This document shows, piece after piece, positions 46,761 to 55,914 of a stretch of DNA of 64,000 nucleotides. How positions within the stretch are numbered: the first letter of the stretch is position 1; each line of letters begins with the position of its first letter. The notes beneath the pieces were generated by a model that saw nothing but the letters and a program-made list of their open reading frames with translations, did not search any database and was not told where the DNA came from. Origin of the DNA: Halobacterium rubrum (GTDB taxonomy: Archaea > Halobacteriota > Halobacteria > Halobacteriales > Halobacteriaceae). The position numbers and the translations under genes were made by a program. The DNA lies in contig NZ_JAJQQZ010000001.1 of NCBI RefSeq assembly GCF_021729015.1, positions 434,001 to 498,000 of the forward strand. Reading direction: 5' to 3'.

Positions 46761-46784
46761 GGGTTCAAATCCCTGTCCCGGCGT
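46761..46784 (+). repeat. Displaced copy of the tRNA-Ser 3' end
   Basis: The 24 nt from the T-arm through the acceptor 3' strand, GGGTTCAAATCCCTGTCCCG plus GCGT, match 46624-46647 exactly, 137 bp downstream of the real tRNA end. This looks like an attachment-site duplication (att) from integration at a tRNA gene, with only ~113 bp between copies and no integrase. Confidence 0.65.
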
Positions 46785-46907
46785 AGCTTTTTCCTGCGCT
46801 CACTCGACGGCTTCGGCGCCTCGTTCGCTGGCAAAAAGCTACGCCAAAAAGCCGTCCTCACCCCCGTCCGGGGGTTCGTCGGCCAGCGCGCTTCGCGCGC
46901 TGTGAAT
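46780..46907. repeat. Structured intergenic element, copy A
   Basis: Perfect 13-bp inverted repeat GGCGTAGCTTTTT (46780-46792) and AAAAAGCTACGCC (46833-46845) around a 40-nt loop. Then ACCCCC-GTCC-GGGGGT (46860-46875) and AGCGCGC-TTC-GCGCGCT (46885-46901), followed by GTGAAT. The core 46826-46883 matches copy B (60278-60333) at about 50 of 58 positions by hand alignment. No protein-coding potential is apparent. It begins in the displaced tRNA end. Confidence 0.6.
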
Positions 46908-46981
46908 GCTCCGAGTTCGTTCTCACGTTCGAGCGGCTCGTCTCGTCGCGCTGGTGTTCGCGAACTCGGCGAGCCGCCGGC
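46908..46981. other. Gene-free remainder of the 46647-46981 spacer
   Basis: GC-rich and hairpin-prone (CGAGTTCG / CGAACTCG arms at about 46912-46919 and 46959-46966), with no reading frame or promoter that stands out. It ends at the stop of the convergent lipoprotein gene. Confidence 0.4.
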
Positions 46982-47833
46982 CTACCACTCGACGTAGGTG
47001 ATGTACGCGGTGTCCTCGTACTCGACCAGCCACGTGCCGTAGGCGTCCGTGGTGTCGATTCCCTCGTGGTCGCGGATGCGGTCGACGACCGACCGGAAGG
47101 CGTCGCTCTCCTCGAAGTAGCCGCCGTCGATGGCCGCCTCGACGACGTCGCGTTCGGCCTCGGAGAGCTCCGACAGTTCGAACTGGTAGCGGTCCCGCAC
47201 GCTGTCGGCGAACGTCTCCACGTCGGAGGAGACTTCGGTCAGTTCGTACCGGTACTCGGTCTCGGTCGTGGTCCGGGACTCGACCGTGACCCGGTACTGG
47301 CTGTCCTGGTGGGTCACGACGTCGTACTGGGGTTCGGTGACGAACACCGACTCGTTGCCGACTTCTTCGGCGGTGCCGTACCGGACGCCGAGCTCCTCGC
47401 GGCTCGAGTCGGCGTTCTCGTCGGTGACGACCGGTTCGAGGTGCTCGCGGTCCACCTCGGGCAGGTCGGCGTACGCGACCTCGCCGACCGACGGCGTCGA
47501 GTCCTCCGGGTTCGTCTCGACCACCACGTCGTAGACGGTCACCTCGTCGCTCTCGAGTTCCGTCGAGGCGACCTCGTAGAACGCGCCGTCGAAACGCACG
47601 GTCCCGGACCGGTCGAACAACTCGGTCCGGCTGCGTCGCGTGGCGGTGCCGTTCTCCAGTGCCGCCTCGACGACCGCAGACTCCGTCGAACCGCCGTCGA
47701 CAGGCGTCGACACCTCGTCGGCGACGTCGTCGGCCGTCGCCTCGTCCATGTCGAGGACGACGGTCGGGTGGGCGCAACCGGCGAGGAAGGGGAGGAGGGC
47801 AACTCCGCTCGCGAGGAACTGGCGGCGTCGCAT
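46982..47833 (-). CDS. Tat-exported lipoprotein of unknown function
   Basis: Protein of 283 residues with a twin-arginine, lipobox-type signal (MRRRQFLASG, then LAGC), so it is exported folded and lipid-anchored outside the membrane. The mature part is acidic, with beta-strand-rich regions, and shows no recognised catalytic motif. Paralogous-like shadow starts six codons above are ignored. Convergent with tRNA-Ser. Confidence 0.75.
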   Translation of the reverse strand: MRRRQFLASGVALLPFLAGCAHPTVVLDMDEATADDVADEVSTPVDGGSTESAVVEAALENGTATRRSRTELFDRSGTVRFDGAFYEVASTELESDEVTVYDVVVETNPEDSTPSVGEVAYADLPEVDREHLEPVVTDENADSSREELGVRYGTAEEVGNESVFVTEPQYDVVTHQDSQYRVTVESRTTTETEYRYELTEVSSDVETFADSVRDRYQFELSELSEAERDVVEAAIDGGYFEESDAFRSVVDRIRDHEGIDTTDAYGTWLVEYEDTAYITYVEW

Positions 47834-47902
47834 GCGTCTACGGACGCCCAAACGCGGTGAAAGCTTTCTGGTGGGTCGCCCGGGGAGCGACGACGTCGCC
47901 GG

Positions 47903-49117
47903 TCAGTTCTCGCTGTCGCTCACTCGCATCCGGGGGAGCGACCGGTAGGTGAGCGCGCGCCACAGCCACTCCAGTGGGCCGTAGCGGAAGTACCGCAGCC
48001 AGAGCACGGACAGCGGGACCTGGACGGCCCAGATGGCGACGACGAACCCGAGGGCTTCGACCCGGGAGACGCGGCCGAACAGTCCGAGGCCGTGGCCGTA
48101 GAAGATCGAGGTGGCGACGACCGTCTGGAGGATGTAGTTGCTGAAGGCGGTGCGGCCGACGGCGGCCAGCCAGCGGGTCACGACGCCGGCGGGCCGCCAC
48201 TTCGCGTACAGCATGACGAGCCCGAGGTAGGCGCCGGCCAGCGGGATGCTCCCCCAGTAGTTGAACTGCGTCCAGTACAGCGCCACCGACGCCGCCCAGT
48301 CGTTGGCCTCGATGAACCAGACGCCGGCGAGAATCGTGGCGAGGCCGACGGTGCCGCCGACGGCGACGAGCCGGTGGTAGAAGCCCGCCGACCGCTCGTT
48401 GGTCATGACGCCGGTGCGGAACAGCGCCATGCCGTACAGCATCAGGCCGGCGGTCCGCCAGCCCGTCGAGGCGAGGTAGCCGGCCGTCTGTCGGTACACC
48501 GACGAGGAGACGCGGTGGTCCATCTGCGCGAGCCAGCCGCTCCGGTAGGTCTCGACCTCGGACTGGATGGTGGACTGGGCGGGCTGCCAGGATGCGGCGA
48601 GCTGCTCGGGGCTGGCGGCGAGCGCGGACAGCACCTCCAGCGCGGAGGGGATCACGAGCAGGGCGGTGCCGACCAGCGCGAGCTCGCGGGCGTCCCAGTC
48701 GCGCGCGGCGACGACGAACAGCGCGGTGACGCCGTACGCGACGAGGATGTCGCCGTACCAGAGGAGGTAGGCGTGTGCTAACCCGAACGCGACGAGCCAC
48801 AGCGACCGTCTGAGGTGCAAGCGGACAGCGGGGTCGTCGTCGCGTTCGCGGTTACGGACGAACAGCGCGACGCCGGCGCCGAAGAGTAGCGTGAACAGCG
48901 TGATGAACTTCTGTTTCACGAGGACGTGGCCGGCGAGCCACGCCCAGTAGTTCGCGCCCGTGAAGTCGCCGTACGCGGTGGGGTTGAACAGCACGATCTC
49001 GGGCATCGAGAACACGCGGATGTTGATGACGAGGATGCCGAGCAGCGCGAACCCCCGGAGGGCGTCGAGGCCGACGACGCGGTCGCTGGGCGCCGTGGGG
49101 CTTCGTTCGGAGGTCAT
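47903..49117 (-). CDS. DUF418-family membrane protein
   Basis: Protein of 404 residues with about ten membrane helices. The N-terminal DALRGFALLGILVINI and the later GRTAFSNYILQT block match the DUF418/YeiB-type family, thought to be membrane acyl- or acetyl-transferases of unknown substrate. No neighbouring gene hints at its pathway. Confidence 0.85.
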   Translation of the reverse strand: MTSERSPTAPSDRVVGLDALRGFALLGILVINIRVFSMPEIVLFNPTAYGDFTGANYWAWLAGHVLVKQKFITLFTLLFGAGVALFVRNRERDDDPAVRLHLRRSLWLVAFGLAHAYLLWYGDILVAYGVTALFVVAARDWDARELALVGTALLVIPSALEVLSALAASPEQLAASWQPAQSTIQSEVETYRSGWLAQMDHRVSSSVYRQTAGYLASTGWRTAGLMLYGMALFRTGVMTNERSAGFYHRLVAVGGTVGLATILAGVWFIEANDWAASVALYWTQFNYWGSIPLAGAYLGLVMLYAKWRPAGVVTRWLAAVGRTAFSNYILQTVVATSIFYGHGLGLFGRVSRVEALGFVVAIWAVQVPLSVLWLRYFRYGPLEWLWRALTYRSLPRMRVSDSEN

Positions 49118-49353
49118 CGGCTCGCCTCCGCGGTAGCGTCGGTCTGTACGGCGCTGTGTCGTCCTCGCCGGGCCATCACTCGTCTACGTGGTCGGTTCGG
49201 TGTCACAAAAGGTGTGGTTTCCCGGCCGGGCCTGCGCGAACTGTCCGGGGTCGTCGAGAGGGGTCGACGACGGTTCGGTTCCCGGACGTTATCCAGTTGC
49301 TACCGCGGGATAGTCGACGCATAGCGAAGTCCCCGTGGTCGGAGTGTTCGCGC

Positions 49354-49671
49354 ATGGCGACCTGTGAGGAGAGCCCGGCCGAGACGCTTGCCGACCTCGG
49401 GATGCTGGAGCGGCTGCGTTTCGAGGTCGCAGACGAACAGTTCGAGGGATACTCCCACCGGAAGCAGGTCGGTGACGACCGGCTGTGGGTGGTGGTGCAG
49501 ACCGAGGGGGACCGCGTGTTCCGCCTCGAGACGCAGTGGGCGAACGGCTGGCTGGAGCCGCTGGTCGACGAGTACGACGGCACCGAGGACTCGGTGGAGC
49601 CGGTGGGGAACCTCTCGTCGGTGGAGGCGCTGGGGTACGCGCGCAGCGAGAACCCGGATGCGGACACCTGA
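49354..49671 (+). CDS. Small hypothetical protein
   Basis: Acidic 105-residue soluble protein with predicted alpha/beta blocks (YSHRKQVGDDRLWVVV and VFRLETQWANGWLEPL). It has no recognised family. ATG 49354; an upstream frame is open but lacks a good start. It is separated by 184 bp from the thermosome gene. Confidence 0.6.
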   Translation: MATCEESPAETLADLGMLERLRFEVADEQFEGYSHRKQVGDDRLWVVVQTEGDRVFRLETQWANGWLEPLVDEYDGTEDSVEPVGNLSSVEALGYARSENPDADT

Positions 49672-49823
49672 CCACCGCCGCCGAATACACTTAAACACCG
49701 TCTCGGACGCCACGGCTCGTGTGAACAACTGACACGCTACTCACGGGTTTTAGTCTCCTGTACCGGTGTTAGGAGGCGAATCGGCAGGGTCGACCAGTAC
49801 CCACTCTCGTACTAAATAGGTGC

Positions 49824-49832
49824 TTTTATATA
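49824..49832 (+). promoter_or_regulatory. TATA box of the thermosome gene
   Basis: TTTTATATA, 24-32 bp before ATG 49856, a strong haloarchaeal core promoter. It argues for the start at 49856 (MAQQQQ) rather than the in-frame ATG at 49835, which lies inside the promoter region. Confidence 0.75.
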
Positions 49833-49855
49833 GAATGGCAATCAATGTATCGCAC

Positions 49856-51526
49856 ATGGCTCAACAGCAACAGCGTATGCAGGGGCAGCCGATGATCATC
49901 ATGGGCGACGACGCGCAGCGCGTGAAAGACCGCGACGCCCAGGAACACAACATCTCGGCCGCCCGTGCGGTCGCCGACGCAGTACGCTCCACACTCGGCC
50001 CGAAGGGTATGGACAAGATGCTCGTCTCCTCGATGGGCGACGTCACCGTCACGAACGACGGCGTCACCATCCTCCAGGAGATGGACATCGACAACCCGAC
50101 CGCGGAGATGATCGTGGAAGTCGCCGAGACTCAGGAGGACGAGGCCGGCGACGGCACCACGACCGCGGTCGCCATCGCGGGCGAGCTCCTGAAGAACGCC
50201 GAGAACCTCCTCGAGCGAGACATCCACCCGACGGCCATCATCAAGGGCTACAACCTCGCCGCCGAGCAGGCCCGCGAGGAAGTCGACAACGTCGCCGTCG
50301 ACGTCGAACCCGACGACGAGGAGATCATCCGTAGCGTCGCCGAGACGTCGATGACCGGCAAGGGCGCCGAGCTCGACAAGGAGCTGCTCTCCGGCATCAT
50401 CTACGACGCCATCAATCAGGTCTCCGTCGACACCGACGAGGGCGGCATCGTCGTCGACGCGGCGAACATCAACATCGAGACCCAGACCGGTCGCGGCGTC
50501 GGCGAGAGCCAGCTGCTCCGCGGCGCGGCCATCAGCAAGGACCCCGTCCACGACCAGATGTCCAGCGAGGTCGAGGACGCCAGTATCCTCCTCCTGAACG
50601 AGGCCATCGAGGTCGAGGAGGCAGAGGCCGACACCTCCGTCAACATCGAGAGCCCCGACCAGCTGCAGTCCTTCCTCGACCAGGAGGAGAAGCAGCTCAA
50701 GCAGAAGGTCCAGCAGGTCGTCGACACCGGCGCCGACGTCGTCTTCTGCCAGAAGGGCATCGACGACATGGCCCAGCACTACCTCGCGAAGGAGGGCATC
50801 CTCGCCGTCCGCCGCACGAAGAAGTCCGACATCGAGTTCCTCACGAACGTCCTCGACACGTCGGTCGTCACCGACCTCGACGCCGCCAGCGAGGCCGACG
50901 TCGCGACGGGCTCGGTTACCCGCGACGACGAGGACGAGCTGTTCTACGTCGAGGGCAGCAGCGACCACGCCCACGGCGTCACCATCCTCCTGCGCGGCTC
51001 CACCGACCACGTCGTCGACGAGCTCGAGCGCGGCGTCTCCGACGCGCTCGACGTCTCCGCGCAGACGCTCTCGGACGGCCGCGTCCTGCCCGGCGGTGGC
51101 GCGACCGAAGTCGAGGTCGCGCGGCGCCTCCGTAACTTCGCGGACTCCGTCGAGGGCCGCGAGCAGCTCGCCGTCGAAGCCTTCGCCGACTCTCTGGAGC
51201 TCGTTCCCCGCGTCCTCGCCGAGAACGCGGGCCTCGACTCCATCGACACGCTCGTCGACCTGCGCTCCGCGCACGAGTCCGGCGACGAGCGCATCGGCCT
51301 GAACGTCCTCTCCGGCGACCTCGAAGACACCTTCGAGGCCGGCGTCGCCGAACCGGCGCACGCCAAGGAGCAGGCCGTCACGTCCGCTTCCGAGGCCGCG
51401 AACCTCGTCCTCAAAATCGACGACATCATCTCGGCCGGCGACCTCTCCACCGACAAGGGTGACGACGAGGGCGGCGCCGGCGGCATGGGCGGCGGCATGG
51501 GTGGCGGCATGGGCGGCATGATGTAA
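49856..51526 (+). CDS. Thermosome subunit (group II chaperonin)
   Basis: ATP-driven folding chamber subunit of 556 residues. Family blocks are [34 protein letters not shown], and [13 protein letters not shown]. The C-terminal tail is a Gly/Met repeat ([15 protein letters not shown]), as in most thermosome subunits. Other paralogues usually exist elsewhere in a haloarchaeal genome. Heat induction is likely by analogy, but no specific operator can be read. Confidence 0.96.
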   Translation: MAQQQQRMQGQPMIIMGDDAQRVKDRDAQEHNISAARAVADAVRSTLGPKGMDKMLVSSMGDVTVTNDGVTILQEMDIDNPTAEMIVEVAETQEDEAGDGTTTAVAIAGELLKNAENLLERDIHPTAIIKGYNLAAEQAREEVDNVAVDVEPDDEEIIRSVAETSMTGKGAELDKELLSGIIYDAINQVSVDTDEGGIVVDAANINIETQTGRGVGESQLLRGAAISKDPVHDQMSSEVEDASILLLNEAIEVEEAEADTSVNIESPDQLQSFLDQEEKQLKQKVQQVVDTGADVVFCQKGIDDMAQHYLAKEGILAVRRTKKSDIEFLTNVLDTSVVTDLDAASEADVATGSVTRDDEDELFYVEGSSDHAHGVTILLRGSTDHVVDELERGVSDALDVSAQTLSDGRVLPGGGATEVEVARRLRNFADSVEGREQLAVEAFADSLELVPRVLAENAGLDSIDTLVDLRSAHESGDERIGLNVLSGDLEDTFEAGVAEPAHAKEQAVTSASEAANLVLKIDDIISAGDLSTDKGDDEGGAGGMGGGMGGGMGGMM

Positions 51527-51667
51527 GCTCGGCCACGTCGTAGCTTCCACCACCCACCACGGCCGTTTCAGCCGTTCGCCGCTGCTGCACCGCTCGTCGA
51601 CCGACTCCGCGATTTTCTTTCGACGTCGTCGCGACCACCGTCGGGTCCGTGCTCCCAGTGGCGCGGT

Positions 51668-51865
51668 TCAGTCGGTTACCGCCGACCCGACCCGCTGGAC
51701 GAGTGCGGCGGTCGCGTTGAAGACGACGTACGTGAACAGCAGGGCGGCGAGGACGATGGTGACGCGGTCGACGCCCGAGGCGTCCGCCTGGAGCCAGGCG
51801 AGCCCGGCGACGACGCCGCTCGTCAGGATGCTGCCGGTCCGCGGGCGGAGGAGTGCGTGGAGCAC
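51668..51865 (-). CDS. Small two-helix membrane protein
   Basis: Protein of 65 residues with two hydrophobic stretches (about 14-30 and 34-56) and a GTG start. It lies 42 bp downstream of lrp on the same strand and may be co-transcribed. It has no recognised family. Confidence 0.55.
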   Translation of the reverse strand: MLHALLRPRTGSILTSGVVAGLAWLQADASGVDRVTIVLAALLFTYVVFNATAALVQRVGSAVTD

Positions 51866-51907
51866 GGGCGACTGTTCGACGCGCGCGCCAAAAATCTGGA
51901 CGGTCGG

Positions 51908-52384
51908 TTACTCGTTGTCGTCGTCGTCCTCGTCGACGTCGAGCTGGAACTGTTCGTTCTCGGCGGCGGCGTTGAGGACGACGCTGGTGTTGGACTCGTT
52001 GATGTCGGCGTCCGACAGCAGTTCCTTGATGAGGGCGTTCATGTCGTCGGTTTCGGTGAACTTCCCGACGGCGACGACGTCGTAGTCGCCGGTGACCTCG
52101 TAGACGGAGATCATCTGTTTGTGGCCGCGGAGCGTGTCGGTGATGTCGGGGAGTGCGTTGCCGTCGACTTTCAGCTGGAGGATGGCGGTGACGTCGTAGC
52201 CGAGGCGCTCGTAGTCCACGACGGGCGTGTAGCCGTTGACGACGCCCTCGTCCTCGAGGGTCTGGAGGTGGTTCGAGACCGTGGTGACCGAGACGTCGAG
52301 GTCGTCGGCGAGGCTCCGCAGGCTCGCGCGACCGTCGCCGAGTAGTTCGTTGACCAGTTTCACGTCGAGGTTCTCGTAGGTCAT
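51908..52384 (-). CDS. lrp: Lrp/AsnC-family regulator
   Basis: DNA-binding regulator of 158 residues. The helix-turn-helix is at about 20-45 ([20 protein letters not shown]), followed by a RAM/AsnC effector domain ([18 protein letters not shown]) that binds amino acids, and an acidic tail. It is divergent from glnA across a 126-bp intergenic region, an arrangement typical of haloarchaea, so it probably controls glnA and itself. Confidence 0.93.
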   Translation of the reverse strand: MTYENLDVKLVNELLGDGRASLRSLADDLDVSVTTVSNHLQTLEDEGVVNGYTPVVDYERLGYDVTAILQLKVDGNALPDITDTLRGHKQMISVYEVTGDYDVVAVGKFTETDDMNALIKELLSDADINESNTSVVLNAAAENEQFQLDVDEDDDDNE

Positions 52385-52510
52385 ACACCACGATACCGAC
52401 CCCACCGTTTAGAAGTTTACGAATGTCCAGTTTTAATTCGGAGCGGCTCTACTTACACCGAGCGATACTCCTTTATTGATGGACGTAGACCACACTTACC
52501 GTAGATAGAA
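52385..52510. promoter_or_regulatory. Divergent lrp/glnA promoter region
   Basis: A/T-rich spacer. CTTTATTGAT at 52471-52480 is the TATA candidate for glnA, about 31-40 bp before ATG 52511. CGTTTAGAAG near 52408-52417 lies 24-33 bp before the lrp ATG on the minus strand. A second A/T-rich patch (CAGTTTTAATTC, 52428-52439) lies between. Lrp sites would be expected here but no clear dyad was found. Confidence 0.6.
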
Positions 52511-53875
52511 ATGACGAACGGAGATTCCAAATCCGACGGACTCACGGACCGGGAGCAGGCCGTACTGGACGAGATCGAGACGAAGGGCATCGACTTCCTG
52601 CGCCTCCAGTTCACGGACATCCTCGGCACCGTGAAGAACGTCTCAATCCCCGCCCACCAGGCGGAGAAGGCGTTCACGGAGGGCATCTACTTCGACGGCT
52701 CCTCCATCGAGGGGTTCGTCCGCATCCAGGAGTCGGACATGCGCCTCGACCCCGACCCCGACACGTTCGCCGTGCTCCCGTGGCGGTCGAACGGCGAGGG
52801 CGGGAGCGCGCGTCTCATCTGTGACGTCGTCGACCGCGAGGGGAACGCGTTTGCCGGCGGCCCCCGGCAGGTGTTGAAGAACGTCCTCGCGCGCGCCGAG
52901 GAGATGGGGTACACGGTGAGCATCGGCCCCGAACCCGAGTTCTTCCTCTTCGAGAAAGACGAGGCGGGGAATGCGACGACGGACGCCCACGACAACGGCG
53001 GCTACTTCGACCTCGCGCCGAAGGACCTCGCGTCGGACATCCGCCGCGAGATCATCTTCACGCTCGAGGAGATGGGCTTCGAGATCGAGGCCAGCCACCA
53101 CGAGGTCGCGCGCGGCCAGCACGAGATCAACTTCAAGTACGACGACGCGCTCACCACCGCCGACAACATCGCGACGTTCCGCGCGGTCGTGCGCGCCGTC
53201 GCCGAGCAGAACGACGTGCACGCGACGTTCATGCCCAAGCCCATCGGCGAAATCAACGGGTCGGGCATGCACAGCCACATCTCGCTGTTCGACGAGGACG
53301 GCGAGAACGCGTTCGCCGACGGTGACGACGAGTTCAACCTCTCCGAGACCGCCTACCAGTTCATGGGCGGCGTGCTCGAACACGCACCCGCGTTCACCGC
53401 CGTGACGAACCCGACGGTGAACTCCTACAAGCGCCTCGTCCCCGGCTACGAGGCGCCGGTGTACATCGCGTGGAGCGACGTGAACCGGTCGGCGCTCATC
53501 CGGGTGCCGGACGCCGCCGGCGTCTCCGCGCGGTTCGAGATCCGCTCGCCGGACCCGTCGTGCAACCCCTACCTCGCGCTCGCCGCCGTCATCGCGTCCG
53601 GCCTCGAGGGCATCGAGGAGGGTGCCGACCCCGGCGACGCCGTCCGCGAGGACATCTACGAGTTCGACGACGAGAAGCGCGCGGAGTACGGCATCGAGAC
53701 GCTACCCGGCAACCTCGGCGAGGCCATCACGGCCCTCGAGGAGGACCCGGTCGTCCAGGAGGCGCTCGGCCCGCACGTCTCCGAGAAGTTCGCGGAGGCC
53801 AAGCGCCAGGAGTTCTCCGAGTACAAGGCGTCGGTCTCCGAGTGGGAGACCGACCGCTACCTCGAGAAGTTCTGA
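52511..53875 (+). CDS. glnA: Glutamine synthetase, type I
   Basis: Makes glutamine from glutamate, ammonia and ATP, the main route of nitrogen assimilation. The 454-residue protein carries [10 protein letters not shown], the ATP/metal block [19 protein letters not shown], and [17 protein letters not shown]. No adenylylation-site tyrosine motif stands out, so control is probably by Lrp, feedback and possibly PII. The 3' end overlaps the convergent PAP2 gene by 19 nt. Confidence 0.97.
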   Translation: MTNGDSKSDGLTDREQAVLDEIETKGIDFLRLQFTDILGTVKNVSIPAHQAEKAFTEGIYFDGSSIEGFVRIQESDMRLDPDPDTFAVLPWRSNGEGGSARLICDVVDREGNAFAGGPRQVLKNVLARAEEMGYTVSIGPEPEFFLFEKDEAGNATTDAHDNGGYFDLAPKDLASDIRREIIFTLEEMGFEIEASHHEVARGQHEINFKYDDALTTADNIATFRAVVRAVAEQNDVHATFMPKPIGEINGSGMHSHISLFDEDGENAFADGDDEFNLSETAYQFMGGVLEHAPAFTAVTNPTVNSYKRLVPGYEAPVYIAWSDVNRSALIRVPDAAGVSARFEIRSPDPSCNPYLALAAVIASGLEGIEEGADPGDAVREDIYEFDDEKRAEYGIETLPGNLGEAITALEEDPVVQEALGPHVSEKFAEAKRQEFSEYKASVSEWETDRYLEKF

Positions 53876-54684
53876 ACGGCGGGCAGCCCCACGAACACCG
53901 TTCCGGCCGCGGCGTGCGCCGCGAACACGGCCGGCGCCCCGGCCTCGAGGCCGAGGGTCGCCGCCGCCGCGCCGCCGAACGCGAGCACTGCGAGTGTGCC
54001 CGCGACCGGCCGCACCGCCCGGTCGACCGCGCTCCGTTCGTCGACGACGAGCCAGCCGACCAGCGCGCCGACCGTCCCGCCGAGCGCTGCCACGGCGTCC
54101 GTCGTCGGCCCGAGCACGCCGACCGCTGCCGCCGCGAGCGCGACAGCGAGCAGGAAGCCGTAGACGACGCGCCGCCGCGTCAGCGCGAGCACGACGCCGA
54201 CGAACGCCACGCCGACGACCATCCCCGCGAGCACGTCCACGAGGTAGTGGACGCCCAGCGCGACCCGCGTGAACGACACGAGCAGAATCATCGCCGCACC
54301 GGCGGCGTACCGCCGTGCCCGGGAGCCGACGCCGAGCAGCGCCGCGAGCCCGCCGTAGAACGCCGCCGACCCCGTGGCGTGGCCGCTCGGGAAGCCGTTG
54401 CCGTCCTCGGCGATGCGCATCACCGACTCGGGCGGCCGCGGCTCCGCGAACGCGCCCTTCAGCAGGACGACCAGCGCCAGCCCGCCGATGGTGACGGCGA
54501 GCAGGCGCGCGCCGTTCCGCCGTCCGACCACGCCGAACCGGTCGCCGAACAGGTAGACGAACGGCCCGGCGGTGGTCACGACGTACGTGCTCCCCAGCGT
54601 CGTCAGTGCCACCAGCACCACCACCAGCACGTCCGGGACGCTCCCGGCGACCGCCTCGGTGACGCCGACGCCGCGCGCAGTCAC
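53857..54684 (-). CDS. PAP2-family membrane phosphatase
   Basis: Lipid- or pyrophosphate-phosphatase of 275 residues. All three PAP2 motifs are visible: K-x6-RP (KGAFAEPRP), PSGHA, and [14 protein letters not shown] with the catalytic His. Six or more membrane helices. The GTG start overlaps the stop of the YihY-like gene by 4 nt (GTGA), so the two are an operon. Likely acts on isoprenoid phosphates (inference). Confidence 0.88.
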   Translation of the reverse strand: MTARGVGVTEAVAGSVPDVLVVVLVALTTLGSTYVVTTAGPFVYLFGDRFGVVGRRNGARLLAVTIGGLALVVLLKGAFAEPRPPESVMRIAEDGNGFPSGHATGSAAFYGGLAALLGVGSRARRYAAGAAMILLVSFTRVALGVHYLVDVLAGMVVGVAFVGVVLALTRRRVVYGFLLAVALAAAAVGVLGPTTDAVAALGGTVGALVGWLVVDERSAVDRAVRPVAGTLAVLAFGGAAAATLGLEAGAPAVFAAHAAAGTVFVGLPAVQNFSR

Positions 54685-55874
54685 GGCTCGCTCCCCCCGC
54701 GGAAGGACCGGACCCGGTCGGCGAGCCGGCCCGGCAGCCCGAGCGCGCTCGCGCTCACGCCGAACAGCACCATCAGCGTGTAGAGGCCGAGCGTCGACAG
54801 CCAGACGACGACCATCGCCAGAATCGCCCAGCCGCCGGAGAGGTACGCGAACGCCCCGATGGTCATCGCCGTCCCGTACAACAACACGAGGTACGGCCCC
54901 CAGCCGCGGGCCTTCCCGCGGCGCTGGCGGGCGCGCACGTACTGCTTCAGTTCGGCCTCGAGGTCGCCGCGGCTGACCGTCTTGTCGTCGAGCTCCTCAC
55001 GGAGCGCCCTGACCTCGGCGCCGAGTTCGGCGACGTTCGGCGCCTCGTCCAGCGGTTCGCGCCCCTGGTCGGCGTCGTCCTCGTCGTCTCCGTCGTCAGT
55101 TCGTCCCGACAGCACGGCGTTGAGTACCGCCCCGACCGTGATAACGATGCCGCCGAAGTACAGCATCGTGACGAACAACAGGGCACCACCGAGCACGCCG
55201 TACAGTTCGAGGCTCGCGGTCTCCGCGTACAGCCGGAATCCCTCGGCGAGCGCGGCCCAGCCGACCGCCGCGAACGCGGCGCCCGGCGCCGCCTCCCGCA
55301 GCGTCATCGCCACGTCCGGGAACACGTAGTACGCCGGCAGGAACACCACCGTCAGCGCCGCCACGAGGGTCGCGACGCTCGTCACGTCGGCGAACGGTAC
55401 GAGGTCCAGCGCGGGCGCGAGCACGCCGACGACGGCGGCGGCCACGACGGCGACCGGAATCGTCACGAGCACCACGCCGGCGTCCAGCAGCTGGCTCGGC
55501 AGCGACTCCACCTCGTCGACGCCGTACACCTGCGAGAACGCCACGTCCAGCCCGCGGAACAGCTTCAGGCCGGACCACGTCAGCAACACCACGCTGGCCG
55601 CCGTGGTCCCCGCCCGCCCCCGGACACCCGTGAGCGCGTCTCTGACGGACTGCTGGCCGGTGCCAGTGAGGAACTCGTCGGTGAGCCGCAGGCCCTCGTC
55701 GACGAGCGCCTCGCCGCCCAGCGCCGTCCCGACGGTCACCGCCAGCAACACCAGCGGCACCAGCGACACGAACGCGTAGTACGCGACGGCCGCCGACAGG
55801 AACGTCACCTGCTCGCTGCGGGCTGCCGTCACGGTCTGCCGGGCGACGGCCGTGGCGCATCGGAGTCGAGTCAC
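54681..55874 (-). CDS. YihY/BrkB-family membrane protein
   Basis: Protein of 397 residues. Six membrane helices make up the YihY domain (AAVAYYAFVSLVPLVLL, WSGLKLFRGLDVAFSQVY, ALLFVTMLYFGGIVITVGA). An extra C-terminal part follows: a charged coiled coil (about 280-315, ELGAEVRALREELDDK) and two further helices. The family was once called RNase BN but has no nuclease. Role unknown, possibly lipid or solute transport. GTG start at 55874. Confidence 0.82.
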   Translation of the reverse strand: MTRLRCATAVARQTVTAARSEQVTFLSAAVAYYAFVSLVPLVLLAVTVGTALGGEALVDEGLRLTDEFLTGTGQQSVRDALTGVRGRAGTTAASVVLLTWSGLKLFRGLDVAFSQVYGVDEVESLPSQLLDAGVVLVTIPVAVVAAAVVGVLAPALDLVPFADVTSVATLVAALTVVFLPAYYVFPDVAMTLREAAPGAAFAAVGWAALAEGFRLYAETASLELYGVLGGALLFVTMLYFGGIVITVGAVLNAVLSGRTDDGDDEDDADQGREPLDEAPNVAELGAEVRALREELDDKTVSRGDLEAELKQYVRARQRRGKARGWGPYLVLLYGTAMTIGAFAYLSGGWAILAMVVVWLSTLGLYTLMVLFGVSASALGLPGRLADRVRSFRGGSEP

Positions 55875-55914
55875 ACACGGCGCTTCGCCCCCGGCCGGGA
55901 TAAATCGCCGCGGC

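Noticed and set aside
46761-46784. A second tRNA gene
   Set aside because: Only the 3' half is present; no D-arm or anticodon arm lies upstream.
46641-46990. CRISPR array in the repeat-rich tRNA flank
   Set aside because: Repeats are inverted or unique pairs, not regularly spaced direct repeats with spacers.
53857-53875. Truncation of glnA or PAP2 by their overlap
   Set aside because: Both proteins have complete C-termini; the 19-nt overlap is convergent and both are full length.
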